The position numbers were made by a program, and so were the translations under genes. A stretch of 64,000 nt of DNA from CAZHCA01 sp964530825 (lineage in GTDB: Bacteria > Bacteroidota > Bacteroidia > Chitinophagales > Saprospiraceae): assembly GCA_964530825.1 (NCBI GenBank), contig CAZHCA010000012.1, positions 72,010-136,009 of the forward strand. The letters are read 5' to 3'. Under the pieces are notes generated by a model. It did no database searches. It was not told the DNA's origin and saw only the letters and a list, made by a program, of their open reading frames with translations. Positions 8,869 to 17,049 of this stretch are shown in pieces. Numbering within the stretch: the first letter of the stretch is position 1; each line of letters begins with the position of its first letter.

Positions 8869-9627
8869 ATGGATTTTTCGGGCCAACACGTATTGATTAC
8901 CGGCGGCTCGCGCGGCATCGGCAGAGCGACCGCCATTGCGTTCGCCGAAAGCGGTGCTAAAGTAGCAATCAATTTCCAGCACAATGAGCAAGCCGCCGCC
9001 GAAACGATTGAATTGCTCGATGGCCAAGATCACTTTGCCATCAAAGCGGATATAAGCCATCCAAAAATGGTGTCGCAACTCGTCGATACCGTGGTACGCG
9101 AATATGGGAAAATCGATATCTTGGTCAACAATGCCGGTATTTTTGTCCACCACCCTATCGACGATGTCGATTACAAAACGTGGCAACAATGTTGGCAACG
9201 AACGCTGGATATCAACCTACTAGGCCCCGCCAACCTCTGCTATTGCGTAGCCCAGCATATGATTAAGCACGGAGGCGGGCGCATTATTAATGTGTCTTCG
9301 CGGGGCGCTTTCCGCGGCGAACCGGAACACCCGGCTTACGGAGCCAGCAAAGCGGCCCTGAATGCTATGAGCCAATCCCTGGCCATTGCACTGGCCAAAC
9401 ACCAAATCTACGTAGGGGTCGTTGCCCCTGGATTTGTAGATACGGAAATGACGCGAGAGATCCTTACCGGGTCGGAAGGGGATAAAATCCGCCAGCAAAG
9501 TCCCCTTCGGCGAGTCGCCAAACCGGAAGAGGTCGCATACTCTATACTATTTTTAGCCTCGCACGGTGCTGAGTTTAATACGGGCGGCATTCTCGATATC
9601 AACGGGGCCTCCTACCTCAGGACCTGA
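8869..9627 (+). CDS. Short-chain dehydrogenase/reductase, FabG-like
   Basis: The 252-residue classical SDR has the cofactor motif TGGSRGIG (residues ~11-18), NNAG near residue 89, and the catalytic Ser...Tyr-x-x-x-Lys set (NVSSRGAF then YGASKAALNAM near residue 161). The end (PEEVAYSILFLAS...GGILDINGA) is typical of 3-oxoacyl-ACP-reductase-like members. The specific substrate is not fixed by sequence, because this subfamily also includes glucose and alcohol dehydrogenases. It stands alone rather than in a fatty-acid cluster. Its 3' end overlaps the convergent gene at 9612 by 16 bp. Confidence 0.88.
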   Translation: MDFSGQHVLITGGSRGIGRATAIAFAESGAKVAINFQHNEQAAAETIELLDGQDHFAIKADISHPKMVSQLVDTVVREYGKIDILVNNAGIFVHHPIDDVDYKTWQQCWQRTLDINLLGPANLCYCVAQHMIKHGGGRIINVSSRGAFRGEPEHPAYGASKAALNAMSQSLAIALAKHQIYVGVVAPGFVDTEMTREILTGSEGDKIRQQSPLRRVAKPEEVAYSILFLASHGAEFNTGGILDINGASYLRT

Positions 9628-10514
9628 GACGAAAATGCGGGCAAATGTCGCAACCGTTGCTGTAACCTGGATAAACTCACTTTTTCCATCGGTACCTGGA
9701 TGACCCCCGCTTCCGGTTTTGCTATGTGCAAGGCGCCGTAGTATAGGTGTTCGTGTTCAAAGCCGATCGATAAAGCCGTGAAGCCTCCGGTGGCCGGAAA
9801 TTTTGTCGACAGAAACTTGCCATCTTTTCCGTACAATGGTAACAAGGTATGGTAACGGTCGAAAACTAAATAGGCGGATTGTTCCGTAAATGTTACCCCG
9901 GGATGCATCGCTCGCATCCCCAAGTGTACCAGATTTTTTCGCCTGAGCAGGGGCCGTCCGATATGGTACCAGCCTAATTTTTTAAATACCCCGCTTAGGT
10001 AATGGCCATTTTTCTTTTGCGGCGGCGACAACACCCCACCCGAGCGCTTCCATTCCATAAACGGCAACCGGTCGAGAAGATGGATGTCGGAAGTGCTCTC
10101 TTGATACAGCCGCAGGCCGTTGCTGGATTTCCATTCCGGCGGCAACGAAAAAGTAAATGCGACCGGTTCGGATAATTGCAAAGGTCGGTCCCCCATCGAT
10201 GCTTCGAGAAGACAAGTGCATAAACCGTTCAGTAACCGCCCTTCGGCAAGAGTAGCTTTGCCATTAAGCAACAGGTGTAACTTATGAGTTAATACCTTTA
10301 GGCGAAAAGTTACCGGCTGGTCGATCGTGCCCCCTTCGGCATTTGAAAATGCATAGGGTGGCACCTGCAGGTGCAAGCCCATGGCAGGAGCCGTCAGATG
10401 GTGAGCGCGTTGCGGCGCTAGAAGAAAAGTCTCAAATTGAGGACCAATTTGTTCGGTCAGGGGTATTAACTTTCCACGCCCGATGGGCGGCGGAGCTATC
10501 AACGATGTACGCAT
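9612..10514 (-). CDS. Hypothetical protein with a ZU5-like/beta-sandwich appearance
   Basis: I do not recognise this ~300-residue protein. The ATG at 10514 is chosen; the frame also extends to a TTG at 10646, but that would run into the promoter region of the divergent rarA. Near the N-terminus LHLQVPPYAFSNAEGGTIDQPVTF recalls the 'I-x-(I/V)-P-x-x-A-F' strand of Bacteroidota proteins with ZU5-like domains that come before G-x-V-T-(F/L). A later block is rich in short beta strands. No signal peptide is evident from this start. It is convergent with the SDR gene and divergent from rarA. Confidence 0.5.
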   Translation of the reverse strand: MRTSLIAPPPIGRGKLIPLTEQIGPQFETFLLAPQRAHHLTAPAMGLHLQVPPYAFSNAEGGTIDQPVTFRLKVLTHKLHLLLNGKATLAEGRLLNGLCTCLLEASMGDRPLQLSEPVAFTFSLPPEWKSSNGLRLYQESTSDIHLLDRLPFMEWKRSGGVLSPPQKKNGHYLSGVFKKLGWYHIGRPLLRRKNLVHLGMRAMHPGVTFTEQSAYLVFDRYHTLLPLYGKDGKFLSTKFPATGGFTALSIGFEHEHLYYGALHIAKPEAGVIQVPMEKVSLSRLQQRLRHLPAFSSQVLR

Positions 10515-10691
10515 GGGTAGTGTTTTCTCAAGTGGTTCCGAGCTTGCTGGTGGAGCAAGTACGGGGAATTGCTTTCTGATAACGAGTAGAATAACCTCTG
10601 AGAAAACCGGTGAGTGAGAAAAATGGCTGTTCCCGGCACTGAACAAAAATATAATAATCGATCAGATTTTCAAATTTGTTGAATACATAAT

Positions 10692-11951
10692 ATGAAGCCA
10701 CTTGCCGAGCGTATGCGTCCCACGGCCCTTTCCGATTACGTGGGTCAAGATCACCTGGTGGGTCCGGAAGGAGGGCTGCGGCAGGCGCTGCAACACGGTC
10801 AATTGCCCTCTTTTATCCTTTGGGGGCCTCCAGGGGTGGGCAAAACGACATTGGCACGCGTAATTGCAAATGAACTAGACCGCCCCTTCCACACCCTGAG
10901 CGCCATTAGCTCGGGGGTGAAAGATGTGCGGGAAACCATTGCCAAAGCCCGCAAACAGCAATTTTTTGACCGGCCCAATCCAATTCTTTTTATCGACGAA
11001 ATCCATCGTTTCAGCAAGGCGCAGCAAGACTCTTTGCTTGGAGCGGTGGAGGAAGGAACAATCACCTTGATAGGCGCCACAACTGAAAACCCCTCCTTTG
11101 AGGTGATTTCGGCGCTGCTGTCCCGCTGCCAAGTATACGTGCTTGAGCCGCTGTCTGCCGACATATTGAAGCAGATGGTTGACAAAGCGCTTACCGAAGA
11201 CGAATTACTGCGAAATGAAGCGGTGGCGGTCGAATCGTACGATGCTTTACTGCATTTTTCCGGGGGCGATGCTCGCAAACTTTATAACGCCCTGGAATTG
11301 GTCGTTCATACACATACAGAGCGTCCGCTGAAGATAACCGATGAAATGGTGGGTAAAATTATCCAGGAAAATCCAGCCCAATTCGACAAGAGCGGCGGGC
11401 AACATTACGATATTGCTTCAGCGTTTATCAAATCTATCCGGGGCAGCGATCCCGATGCAGCAGTGTACTGGCTGGCGCGCATGATCGAGGGTGGCGAAGA
11501 AGTCAAATTTATAGCGCGGCGGATGATGATCGCGGCAGCAGAAGATATCGGCCTGGCCAATCCCAATGCTTTGTTGATGGCCACCACTGCCTTCCAGTCG
11601 GTCCAGGCCGTTGGATTGCCAGAAGCGCGAATCATTTTAAGCCAGGCCGTCATTTACCTGGCGACCGCTCCCAAAAGTAATTCTGCCTATTTGGCCATCA
11701 ACGAAGCGCAGGACTTGGTGCGTAAGACCGGCAACTTGGCCGTACCGCTACACCTGCGCAATGCGCCTACCCAGCTGATGAAGTCGCTGGGCTACGGCAA
11801 AGCATACCAATACAGCCACGATTACCCGGACAACTATGTCGAACAGGATTACCTACCGGAAGAAATCCGTTCGGTAGAGTTGTACCGGCCGCAAAAGAAT
11901 GCAGCAGAGGATAAGATCCGATTGAATATCAGGAAGAAACGCTCAGGTTGA
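10692..11951 (+). CDS. rarA: Replication-associated recombination protein A (RarA/MgsA)
   Basis: The 419-residue AAA+ ATPase starts MKPLAERMRPTALSDYVGQ, diagnostic for the family. It carries Walker A GPPGVGKTT (residues ~46-54), Walker B LFIDEIHRF, and the sensor-1 strand GATTENPSFEV. The C-terminal tetramerisation region includes AARRMMIAAAEDIGLANP-like residues (ARRMMIAAAEDIGLANPNAL) and RNAPTQLMKSLGYG. The protein acts at stalled replication forks with SSB and in handling gaps behind the fork. Length is close to the E. coli protein (447 residues). Confidence 0.95.
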   Translation: MKPLAERMRPTALSDYVGQDHLVGPEGGLRQALQHGQLPSFILWGPPGVGKTTLARVIANELDRPFHTLSAISSGVKDVRETIAKARKQQFFDRPNPILFIDEIHRFSKAQQDSLLGAVEEGTITLIGATTENPSFEVISALLSRCQVYVLEPLSADILKQMVDKALTEDELLRNEAVAVESYDALLHFSGGDARKLYNALELVVHTHTERPLKITDEMVGKIIQENPAQFDKSGGQHYDIASAFIKSIRGSDPDAAVYWLARMIEGGEEVKFIARRMMIAAAEDIGLANPNALLMATTAFQSVQAVGLPEARIILSQAVIYLATAPKSNSAYLAINEAQDLVRKTGNLAVPLHLRNAPTQLMKSLGYGKAYQYSHDYPDNYVEQDYLPEEIRSVELYRPQKNAAEDKIRLNIRKKRSG

Positions 11952-12009
11952 GCGCCCCCGCCTCGGCATTCATATCGGAACCAAGTGAAATGTTCGTTAG
12001 TGCTGGGCA

Positions 12010-13113
12010 TTAATCGCCCTGCCGGACAGCAGTCTGAGTGGGCGGGTTAAACTGCTGATAATACGATTCCGGTTTGGCAGATTGAATTGCCTTTATCTTT
12101 TCGAAGAAGGAATCCATATAGATCAGCAGATCGTTGCGGACAATCTTTTTCAACGGCTTAAAATCTTTTACCAGTTTCTTCAACCGGTCCTCTTTTTCCA
12201 AAAATTCATGGATGGAGCGCTGGAAAATAGCATTCGAAGCCGGCTGTCCTAGAAAAAATCGTTCAGTAACATCGGATTGCCCAATTTCCGAACGAGGTAA
12301 AACATAACTGGGACGCACAAATCCGGAAAAATCGAAGTCGTAGGGCACGTAGCAATAATCTATTGCTTCTTCGATCCGAACGGCTTTGATGTTGCGCAGC
12401 ATGTCACAATTCCAATCTACATTGCCGATCATGTATTGGAACATCGCCATGAGGTTTTCCTCTTCCGGGTCGACTACTCGGTCGGGGAGGGAACGGCACT
12501 CATCACATTCCTCACCACCGACCCGCTCAGCCATCTCGTCGGTATCTTCGAGCACCATACCGTAGCGCTTGAGGTCATCCATTCCTCCCTGGGCATCGCG
12601 ATAGGTAATCTCCAACAACTGGGTGCGGTAGCTAAGCGGCGTCATTTCTTCGAATAGCTGATAAGCCAGATACTCCTTTAAAACATTTTCGTTACCGAAT
12701 ACTTTGCCTTCAATGCAGTGCGTCACCAACTTTATGTCGTTATGGTCATTGAGTCCAGCTTCCTCCAGCTCATCTTTATCAAATTTGATTTTTATCGGCG
12801 GGAAATTACAAATCCGCTGCCGGAACTTTCCCCGGGGCTTCATGCGCACTTCGTAGCTACGCTCCTGACCTTCGCGATCTACAAAGGACCAGACAGCGGA
12901 TTGGTACTCCTCCCGGTTGCGATCGTTGATCATACGCTGCAAATCCGTGGTCACAGTAACCCTTAGCACATCCGTATAGGCCATTTGTTCAAAAATGGTG
13001 ACAGGGGTAGTCCCCTGGCCATACCCTACCCAGGGAGAGAACAATAACAATAAGAGAAAAAATCGTGTTATGGTATTAAGCCAGGACATAATCCTAATTT
13101 TTTTGCAAGACAT
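12010..13113 (-). CDS. Secreted CotH-like kinase-fold protein
   Basis: The 367-residue protein has an N-terminal signal peptide; starts at 13113 or 13089 (MSWLNTITRF...) both retain it. Conserved-looking elements match the CotH family: KPRGKFRQRICNFPPIKIKF near residue 92, then LKEYLAYQLFEEMTP, RYGMVLEDTDEMAER, an N-x-D segment (GNVDWNCDMLRNI) and YVPYDFDFSG. In spore-coat CotH proteins the corresponding residues form an atypical protein-kinase active site. The Lys, Glu, Asn and Asp-Phe-Asp positions appear present, so activity is possible. Bacteroidota members are exported and uncharacterised. It has no operon partner. Confidence 0.7.
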   Translation of the reverse strand: MSCKKIRIMSWLNTITRFFLLLLLFSPWVGYGQGTTPVTIFEQMAYTDVLRVTVTTDLQRMINDRNREEYQSAVWSFVDREGQERSYEVRMKPRGKFRQRICNFPPIKIKFDKDELEEAGLNDHNDIKLVTHCIEGKVFGNENVLKEYLAYQLFEEMTPLSYRTQLLEITYRDAQGGMDDLKRYGMVLEDTDEMAERVGGEECDECRSLPDRVVDPEEENLMAMFQYMIGNVDWNCDMLRNIKAVRIEEAIDYCYVPYDFDFSGFVRPSYVLPRSEIGQSDVTERFFLGQPASNAIFQRSIHEFLEKEDRLKKLVKDFKPLKKIVRNDLLIYMDSFFEKIKAIQSAKPESYYQQFNPPTQTAVRQGD

Positions 13114-13246
13114 TTGTAAATTGCAGATTAATGTGATTTCAAACGGGTCTATTTCGTTCGCTTTTCATCCTTAGGGACGCTTGCCAGCAGGTAAAGTTGC
13201 TTCGAAGCTTGATAATTAGACGAACAGCCCATCCTTATTCTACGAA

Positions 13247-13254
13247 CAAAGATA
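13247..13254 (-). promoter_or_regulatory. Candidate Bacteroidota -7 promoter element (TATCTTTG)
   Basis: On the minus strand TATCTTTG matches the TAnnTTTG consensus used by the Bacteroidota primary sigma factor. It would give the CotH-like gene a ~125-base leader. No convincing upstream TTTG element sits at the expected distance. Confidence 0.3.
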
Positions 13255-13373
13255 AACCCTAGCCGAATAATATTCCACTTTTTCAAAAAACTACCCCTTT
13301 TTTTAAAATAAAATTCGGAACCCTATTTACAAAGCAAGAAAACCATCCTTTTCAACCAAGAACGCATAACAAA

Positions 13374-14570
13374 TTGGATCAGCTAGCGGGTAAGTGCCAA
13401 ATAAAAGAAATCTATAAGCAACTCGGGGTATGGATACTCCTGGTTGGCATATTGGTCATGACGGCTTGTAGCGGTACTGCTCCGGCGGTCACCAAGGGTC
13501 CGGCCGCACCCCTCACTGAACGACCAAAAAATGTCATTCTGATGATTGGCGATGGCTTGGGTTTGACCCAGATCAGTGCAGCCATGTACAGTAACAATAA
13601 CCGGCTGAGTTTGGAAAGCTTTCCGGTCATTGGTTTCCATAAGTCCCACAGCAGTAATGAACTGATCACCGACTCAGCCGCGGGTGCCACGGCTTTTGCT
13701 TGTGGTGTAAAGACCTACATCCAATCCATCGGCATGGATGCCGACACCCTACCGGCCCGCAACATCATCGAAGAAGCCGAAGCCCACGATATGGCCACCG
13801 GTCTGGTCGCTACTTCCACTATTGTACACGCCACCCCGGCGGCCTTCATCGCGCACCAGCCGATGCGCATTATGTACGAACAAATCGCAGCCGATTTTCT
13901 CAAAACCGAAATCGACCTTTTTATCGGCGGTGGAAAAAAATATTTTGACCGGCGCGACACCGACAATCGCAACCTTATAAAGGAGTTGGAAAACAAAGGC
14001 TACTTCGTTACTGATTATTTGAATTCCGAACTGAACCACATTCGTCTTCCCAAAGACCCCAAGGCGCAAAATTTCGTTCACTTCACCGCCGATAAGCATC
14101 CCCTTCCCGTGTCGGCAGGGCGTAATTATCTGACTTATGCGAGTACCTTGGCAGCCAATTTTCTGGAACAGCACAGCGATGAGGGATTCTTTTTGATGAT
14201 TGAGGGGTCGCAAATCGACTGGGCTGGTCACTCGAACGACGGGAACCTGGTTATTAAAGAATCGCTCGATTTTGATCGCGCCATCTCCGCCGTCCTGGAC
14301 TTCGCCCGGAAGCGGGGTAATACCTTGGTCATCATCACTGCCGATCACGAGACGGGGGGCATGGCTATTCAGCCAGGTTCCAAATTTGGCAAAATCAAAA
14401 CGGCCTTTACGACCAACGGACATACCGCCCAATTGGTACCGGTCTTTGCCTACGGCCCTGGCGCTGAACTTTTTGCGGGTATTTACGACAACACGGAGAT
14501 CTATTTCAAGATGCGTAAAGCTTTGGGGTTTTCCAGCCAGGATCTCCCCCCCAGCATCGGCAGCAAATGA
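13374..14570 (+). CDS. Alkaline phosphatase family lipoprotein
   Basis: The 398-residue protein carries the PhoA-superfamily active site: the metal ligand in VILMIGDGLG, the nucleophilic Ser in LITDSAAGATAFACG, DWAGHSND, and the terminal metal-binding TADHETGG. It would hydrolyse phosphomonoesters in the periplasm. A hydrophobic N-terminus (VWILLVGILVMTACSG) ends in a lipobox-like TAC. There is no in-frame ATG upstream of that signal; TTG at 13374 is the best start because the next internal Met would remove the signal. The protein stands alone, with a ~160-bp AT-rich gap before the acyl-CoA dehydrogenase gene. Confidence 0.9.
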   Translation: MDQLAGKCQIKEIYKQLGVWILLVGILVMTACSGTAPAVTKGPAAPLTERPKNVILMIGDGLGLTQISAAMYSNNNRLSLESFPVIGFHKSHSSNELITDSAAGATAFACGVKTYIQSIGMDADTLPARNIIEEAEAHDMATGLVATSTIVHATPAAFIAHQPMRIMYEQIAADFLKTEIDLFIGGGKKYFDRRDTDNRNLIKELENKGYFVTDYLNSELNHIRLPKDPKAQNFVHFTADKHPLPVSAGRNYLTYASTLAANFLEQHSDEGFFLMIEGSQIDWAGHSNDGNLVIKESLDFDRAISAVLDFARKRGNTLVIITADHETGGMAIQPGSKFGKIKTAFTTNGHTAQLVPVFAYGPGAELFAGIYDNTEIYFKMRKALGFSSQDLPPSIGSK

Positions 14571-14730
14571 TCGCTCTTCCTTAAACCTTTTTGCTCGCCT
14601 TACCTTTAATGATCATATGCGATAGCCATACTTTTTACGTTCTGTCAACGCATCTTGTTGTTTTTATACTTATTTTAATAAAGCTTAAATTAAAGTGACT
14701 CATTTATCGCCCTGACAAAATAAACCAATC

Positions 14731-15882
14731 ATGGATGTAGCAACCACTCTTGACAACTTGCAGCTCATTCAGGAAAGCGCACGCGACTTTGCCGAGACTT
14801 ACATTCGGCCCCACTACATGGAATGGGACGAAAAGCAGATTTTCCCAAAAGAACTACTCCACCAAATGGGAGAATACGGGTTTCTAGGTGTGCTGGTACC
14901 GGAAATGTACGGCGGCGCCGGCCTCGGATACCAGGAGTATATTACGGTCATTGAAGAGATCGCCAAAGTTTGCGGTTCGATTGGCCTTTCTGTAGCTGCG
15001 CATAACTCCTTATGCACTAATCATATTCTGATGTTTGGCAGCGAGGAGCAAAAGCAAAAATACCTTCTCAAACTGGCTAGCGGTCAGTGGATCGGCGCCT
15101 GGGGACTCACCGAACCTAACACGGGTAGCGACGCTGGTCGCATGAAAACCGTTGCCGAGAAAGACGGAGATTACTACGTCATTAATGGCGCTAAGAATTT
15201 CATTACCCACGGTGCCAGCGGCGAAGTGGCCGTCGTCGTAGTACGAACCGGCGAGCCGCTCGATAGCCACGGCATGACGGCCTTCATAATCGAGCGCGAC
15301 ACGCCCGGTTTCTCGGCCGGAAAGAAAGAAAACAAACTAGGCATGCGTGCGTCAGAGACAGCCGAACTCATTTTCGATAATTGTCGTGTTCACAAGAGCC
15401 AAATTCTGGGTGAGGTAGGTGATGGTTTTATCCAGTCGATGAAAATCCTCGATGGAGGCCGCATTTCCATTGCCGCACTCTCGTTGGGTATTGCCAAGGG
15501 TGCGTATGAAGCCAGCGTACAATACGCTAAAGAACGTGAACAGTTTGGCAAGCCCATTACTGAATTCCAAGGTATCGCCTTCAAGATTGCTGATATGGCC
15601 ACCAATATCCAAGCGGCTGAACTTCTGACACGCAAGGCCGGTCACTTAAAAGACCAGGGTGAAAAGGTCACCAAGATTTCTTCGATGGCAAAATACTATG
15701 CCTCAGAGGCGGCGGTAGAAATTGCTACCGAAGCTATTCAAATCTTCGGTGGTTACGGTTACACTAAAGATTACCCAGTTGAGAAGCACTACCGCGACGC
15801 CAAATTATGCACCATTGGGGAAGGCACCTCAGAAATTCAGAAACTGGTAATCTCTCGCCAGATTCTGAAAGGAGAGTTATAA
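14731..15882 (+). CDS. Acyl-CoA dehydrogenase (short/medium-chain type)
   Basis: The 383-residue flavoprotein has the family length and order: an N-terminal helical domain, the FAD-contacting GAWGLTEPNTGSDAGR segment near residue 123, a central beta domain (GAKNFITHG), and a C-terminal helical domain with REQFGKPITEFQ and IGEGTSEIQ, which holds the catalytic base Glu. It oxidises acyl-CoA to 2-enoyl-CoA and passes electrons to ETF. Chain-length preference cannot be read reliably; the sequence resembles the butyryl/short-chain branch. It is monocistronic with a strong terminator 12 bases downstream. Confidence 0.93.
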   Translation: MDVATTLDNLQLIQESARDFAETYIRPHYMEWDEKQIFPKELLHQMGEYGFLGVLVPEMYGGAGLGYQEYITVIEEIAKVCGSIGLSVAAHNSLCTNHILMFGSEEQKQKYLLKLASGQWIGAWGLTEPNTGSDAGRMKTVAEKDGDYYVINGAKNFITHGASGEVAVVVVRTGEPLDSHGMTAFIIERDTPGFSAGKKENKLGMRASETAELIFDNCRVHKSQILGEVGDGFIQSMKILDGGRISIAALSLGIAKGAYEASVQYAKEREQFGKPITEFQGIAFKIADMATNIQAAELLTRKAGHLKDQGEKVTKISSMAKYYASEAAVEIATEAIQIFGGYGYTKDYPVEKHYRDAKLCTIGEGTSEIQKLVISRQILKGEL

Positions 15883-15894
15883 CTACTTTCTACC

Positions 15895-15930
15895 AAGGCA
15901 AAGGCGCCTTACGTGCCTTTGCCTTGATTT
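15895..15930 (+). terminator. Intrinsic terminator after the acyl-CoA dehydrogenase gene
   Basis: A perfect 11-bp stem, AAGGCAAAGGC (15895-15905) with GCCTTTGCCTT (15915-15925), is followed by GATTTTC. It lies between two convergent genes. Confidence 0.8.
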
Positions 15931-16653
15931 TCACCCCACCTCCAAATCTACAATACGGGCCGGAAGTCGGTACCGCTCCACTAGCCTTGGCGCTAGATTG
16001 GACCATTGCCCAGCTTCGTTGATGACCATTGCATCGGAACTGATTACGATGTATTCTGTCCTCTTTAGGATCGGATCTGGATCGTCGACCAGTTCTATGG
16101 CCCAATTCAATGCCTCGGTATTTACGGTTTCAGCAATCAGGTTTTTCAATCTTCCACTGTTGGAAACGGGCTGGTCAAAGTACCAGATAGCGCCTGCTAC
16201 TCCGATATGCCGTAAAAGTTTGGCCCAGAGCTGGATGGCTTGTCCCGTTTCTTCCACCCGGCGGTAAGTACCATGTACGCTTGCCATATCGCGAAGGCAG
16301 CCATCGCGACAGCACAACAAGAAGGCCTGTGAAAGGGCGCTTTCGGCAATAATCAACTGGTTAAAGCCGTCGATCGCCAGCATCTGCCCCTTGAGCTGAT
16401 CAACTTTCACATGGTGGGTCTGTCGACGCTCCAGGTTGGCATCAGCGCAGGCAGCGCGCAGGATAGCAAGCCGCTGTCGCCGCTTAAGGTGATAGCGATC
16501 GCCCACCAATTTAAGAGAAGCCGTATCGGCATACCCGCGCGACCAGAGCCAACTTAAATCGGCTGTAGCCGTTCGCAATCGAACGAGCTGGCTGTCGTTA
16601 AAATATTCGGCATCCTTGGGATGGGCGCCGCGGTGTTTGCGCTTATCCGGCAT
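15931..16653 (-). CDS. DUF434 domain-containing protein
   Basis: The 240-residue protein opens KHRGAHPKDAEYF and continues DLSWLWSRGYADTASLKLVGDRYHL with RRQRLAILRAAC, the pattern of the DUF434 family (RG-x-HP-x-D; DLSWL-x-x-RGY; KLVGDRY). A second part, MLAIDGFNQLIIAESALSQA and DMASVHGTYRRVEET, matches the companion C-terminal region that resembles a nuclease-like fold with acidic residues (D-G-x-N near 115; D near 138). The function is unknown in all organisms I know of. Upstream on the same strand lie a hairpin terminator and a candidate structured RNA, so the gene may be attenuated or have its own short promoter region. Confidence 0.8.
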   Translation of the reverse strand: MPDKRKHRGAHPKDAEYFNDSQLVRLRTATADLSWLWSRGYADTASLKLVGDRYHLKRRQRLAILRAACADANLERRQTHHVKVDQLKGQMLAIDGFNQLIIAESALSQAFLLCCRDGCLRDMASVHGTYRRVEETGQAIQLWAKLLRHIGVAGAIWYFDQPVSNSGRLKNLIAETVNTEALNWAIELVDDPDPILKRTEYIVISSDAMVINEAGQWSNLAPRLVERYRLPARIVDLEVG

Positions 16654-16714
16654 ACGTTCTGATCCGTTTGACCAAAAGTAAAGATACTAATTCCGTATTT
16701 GCCGGAGCACCTCC

Positions 16715-16746
16715 AAAAAAGTACCACCTGCCGCAGCAGGTAGTAC
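16715..16746 (-). terminator. Strong intrinsic terminator on the minus strand
   Basis: The inverted repeat at 16721-16746 has 11-base arms (10 of 11 paired) around a 4-base loop, read on the minus strand as GTACTACCTGC...GCAGGTGGTAC and followed immediately by six T residues (16720-16715). It lies 62 bases upstream of the DUF434 start and ends a transcript that must begin further right. Confidence 0.8.
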
Positions 16747-16895
16747 CGAATTGTAATGCCAGTAATAAATTAAACAAACTATATTTCCACGTCGATGTGG
16801 AACCCTAAGCCAATAAAAAGGGGTGCAACAGCATGTATTACCTCCTAATGCCTAGATACGATCTCAGACAGACCATCCTATCGTTGCACCCTTCA
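16747..16895 (-). ncRNA. Candidate structured RNA or attenuator leader
   Basis: On the minus strand a 9-bp stem, GGGTGCAAC (16891-16883) with GTTGCACCC (16829-16821), closes a 53-base region. Inside it two smaller stems can form (CGAT...ATCG and GCAT...ATGC), giving a possible three-way junction. Within the second loop is AGGAGG, six bases before an ATG at 16834 that opens a 9-codon Leu-rich peptide, MLLHPFLLA, ending at 16805. A further hairpin (TTCCAC/GTGGAA, 16785-16802) and the terminator at 16715-16746 follow. The arrangement fits a small RNA or a leader controlling the DUF434 gene. The class is unknown. Confidence 0.45.
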
Positions 16896-17049
16896 ACCAG
16901 TTCTTCGAGCAGTTTATGCCGCCAGTAATTTTTTATTATTTTCAACCGGCTCTAGGTTTGGCAAGAAAAAGACGCACAAGGGGCCGTCTTTCTTAACCAT
17001 AATTAAGCAACCCTCACCCACCCTTACTGTACCAATTACTATACCAAAA

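Larger units (their letters stand above)
16654..17049. other. Intergenic region between DUF434 and ggt
   Basis: This 396-bp gap holds the minus-strand terminator and RNA candidate listed separately, plus a hairpin AAAGACG (16968-16974) / CGTCTTT (16985-16991). The latter has a T-run on the minus strand (TTTTTCTT) and could be a second terminator or part of the ggt leader. No protein-coding frame of useful length is apparent apart from the 9-codon peptide. Confidence 0.5.
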
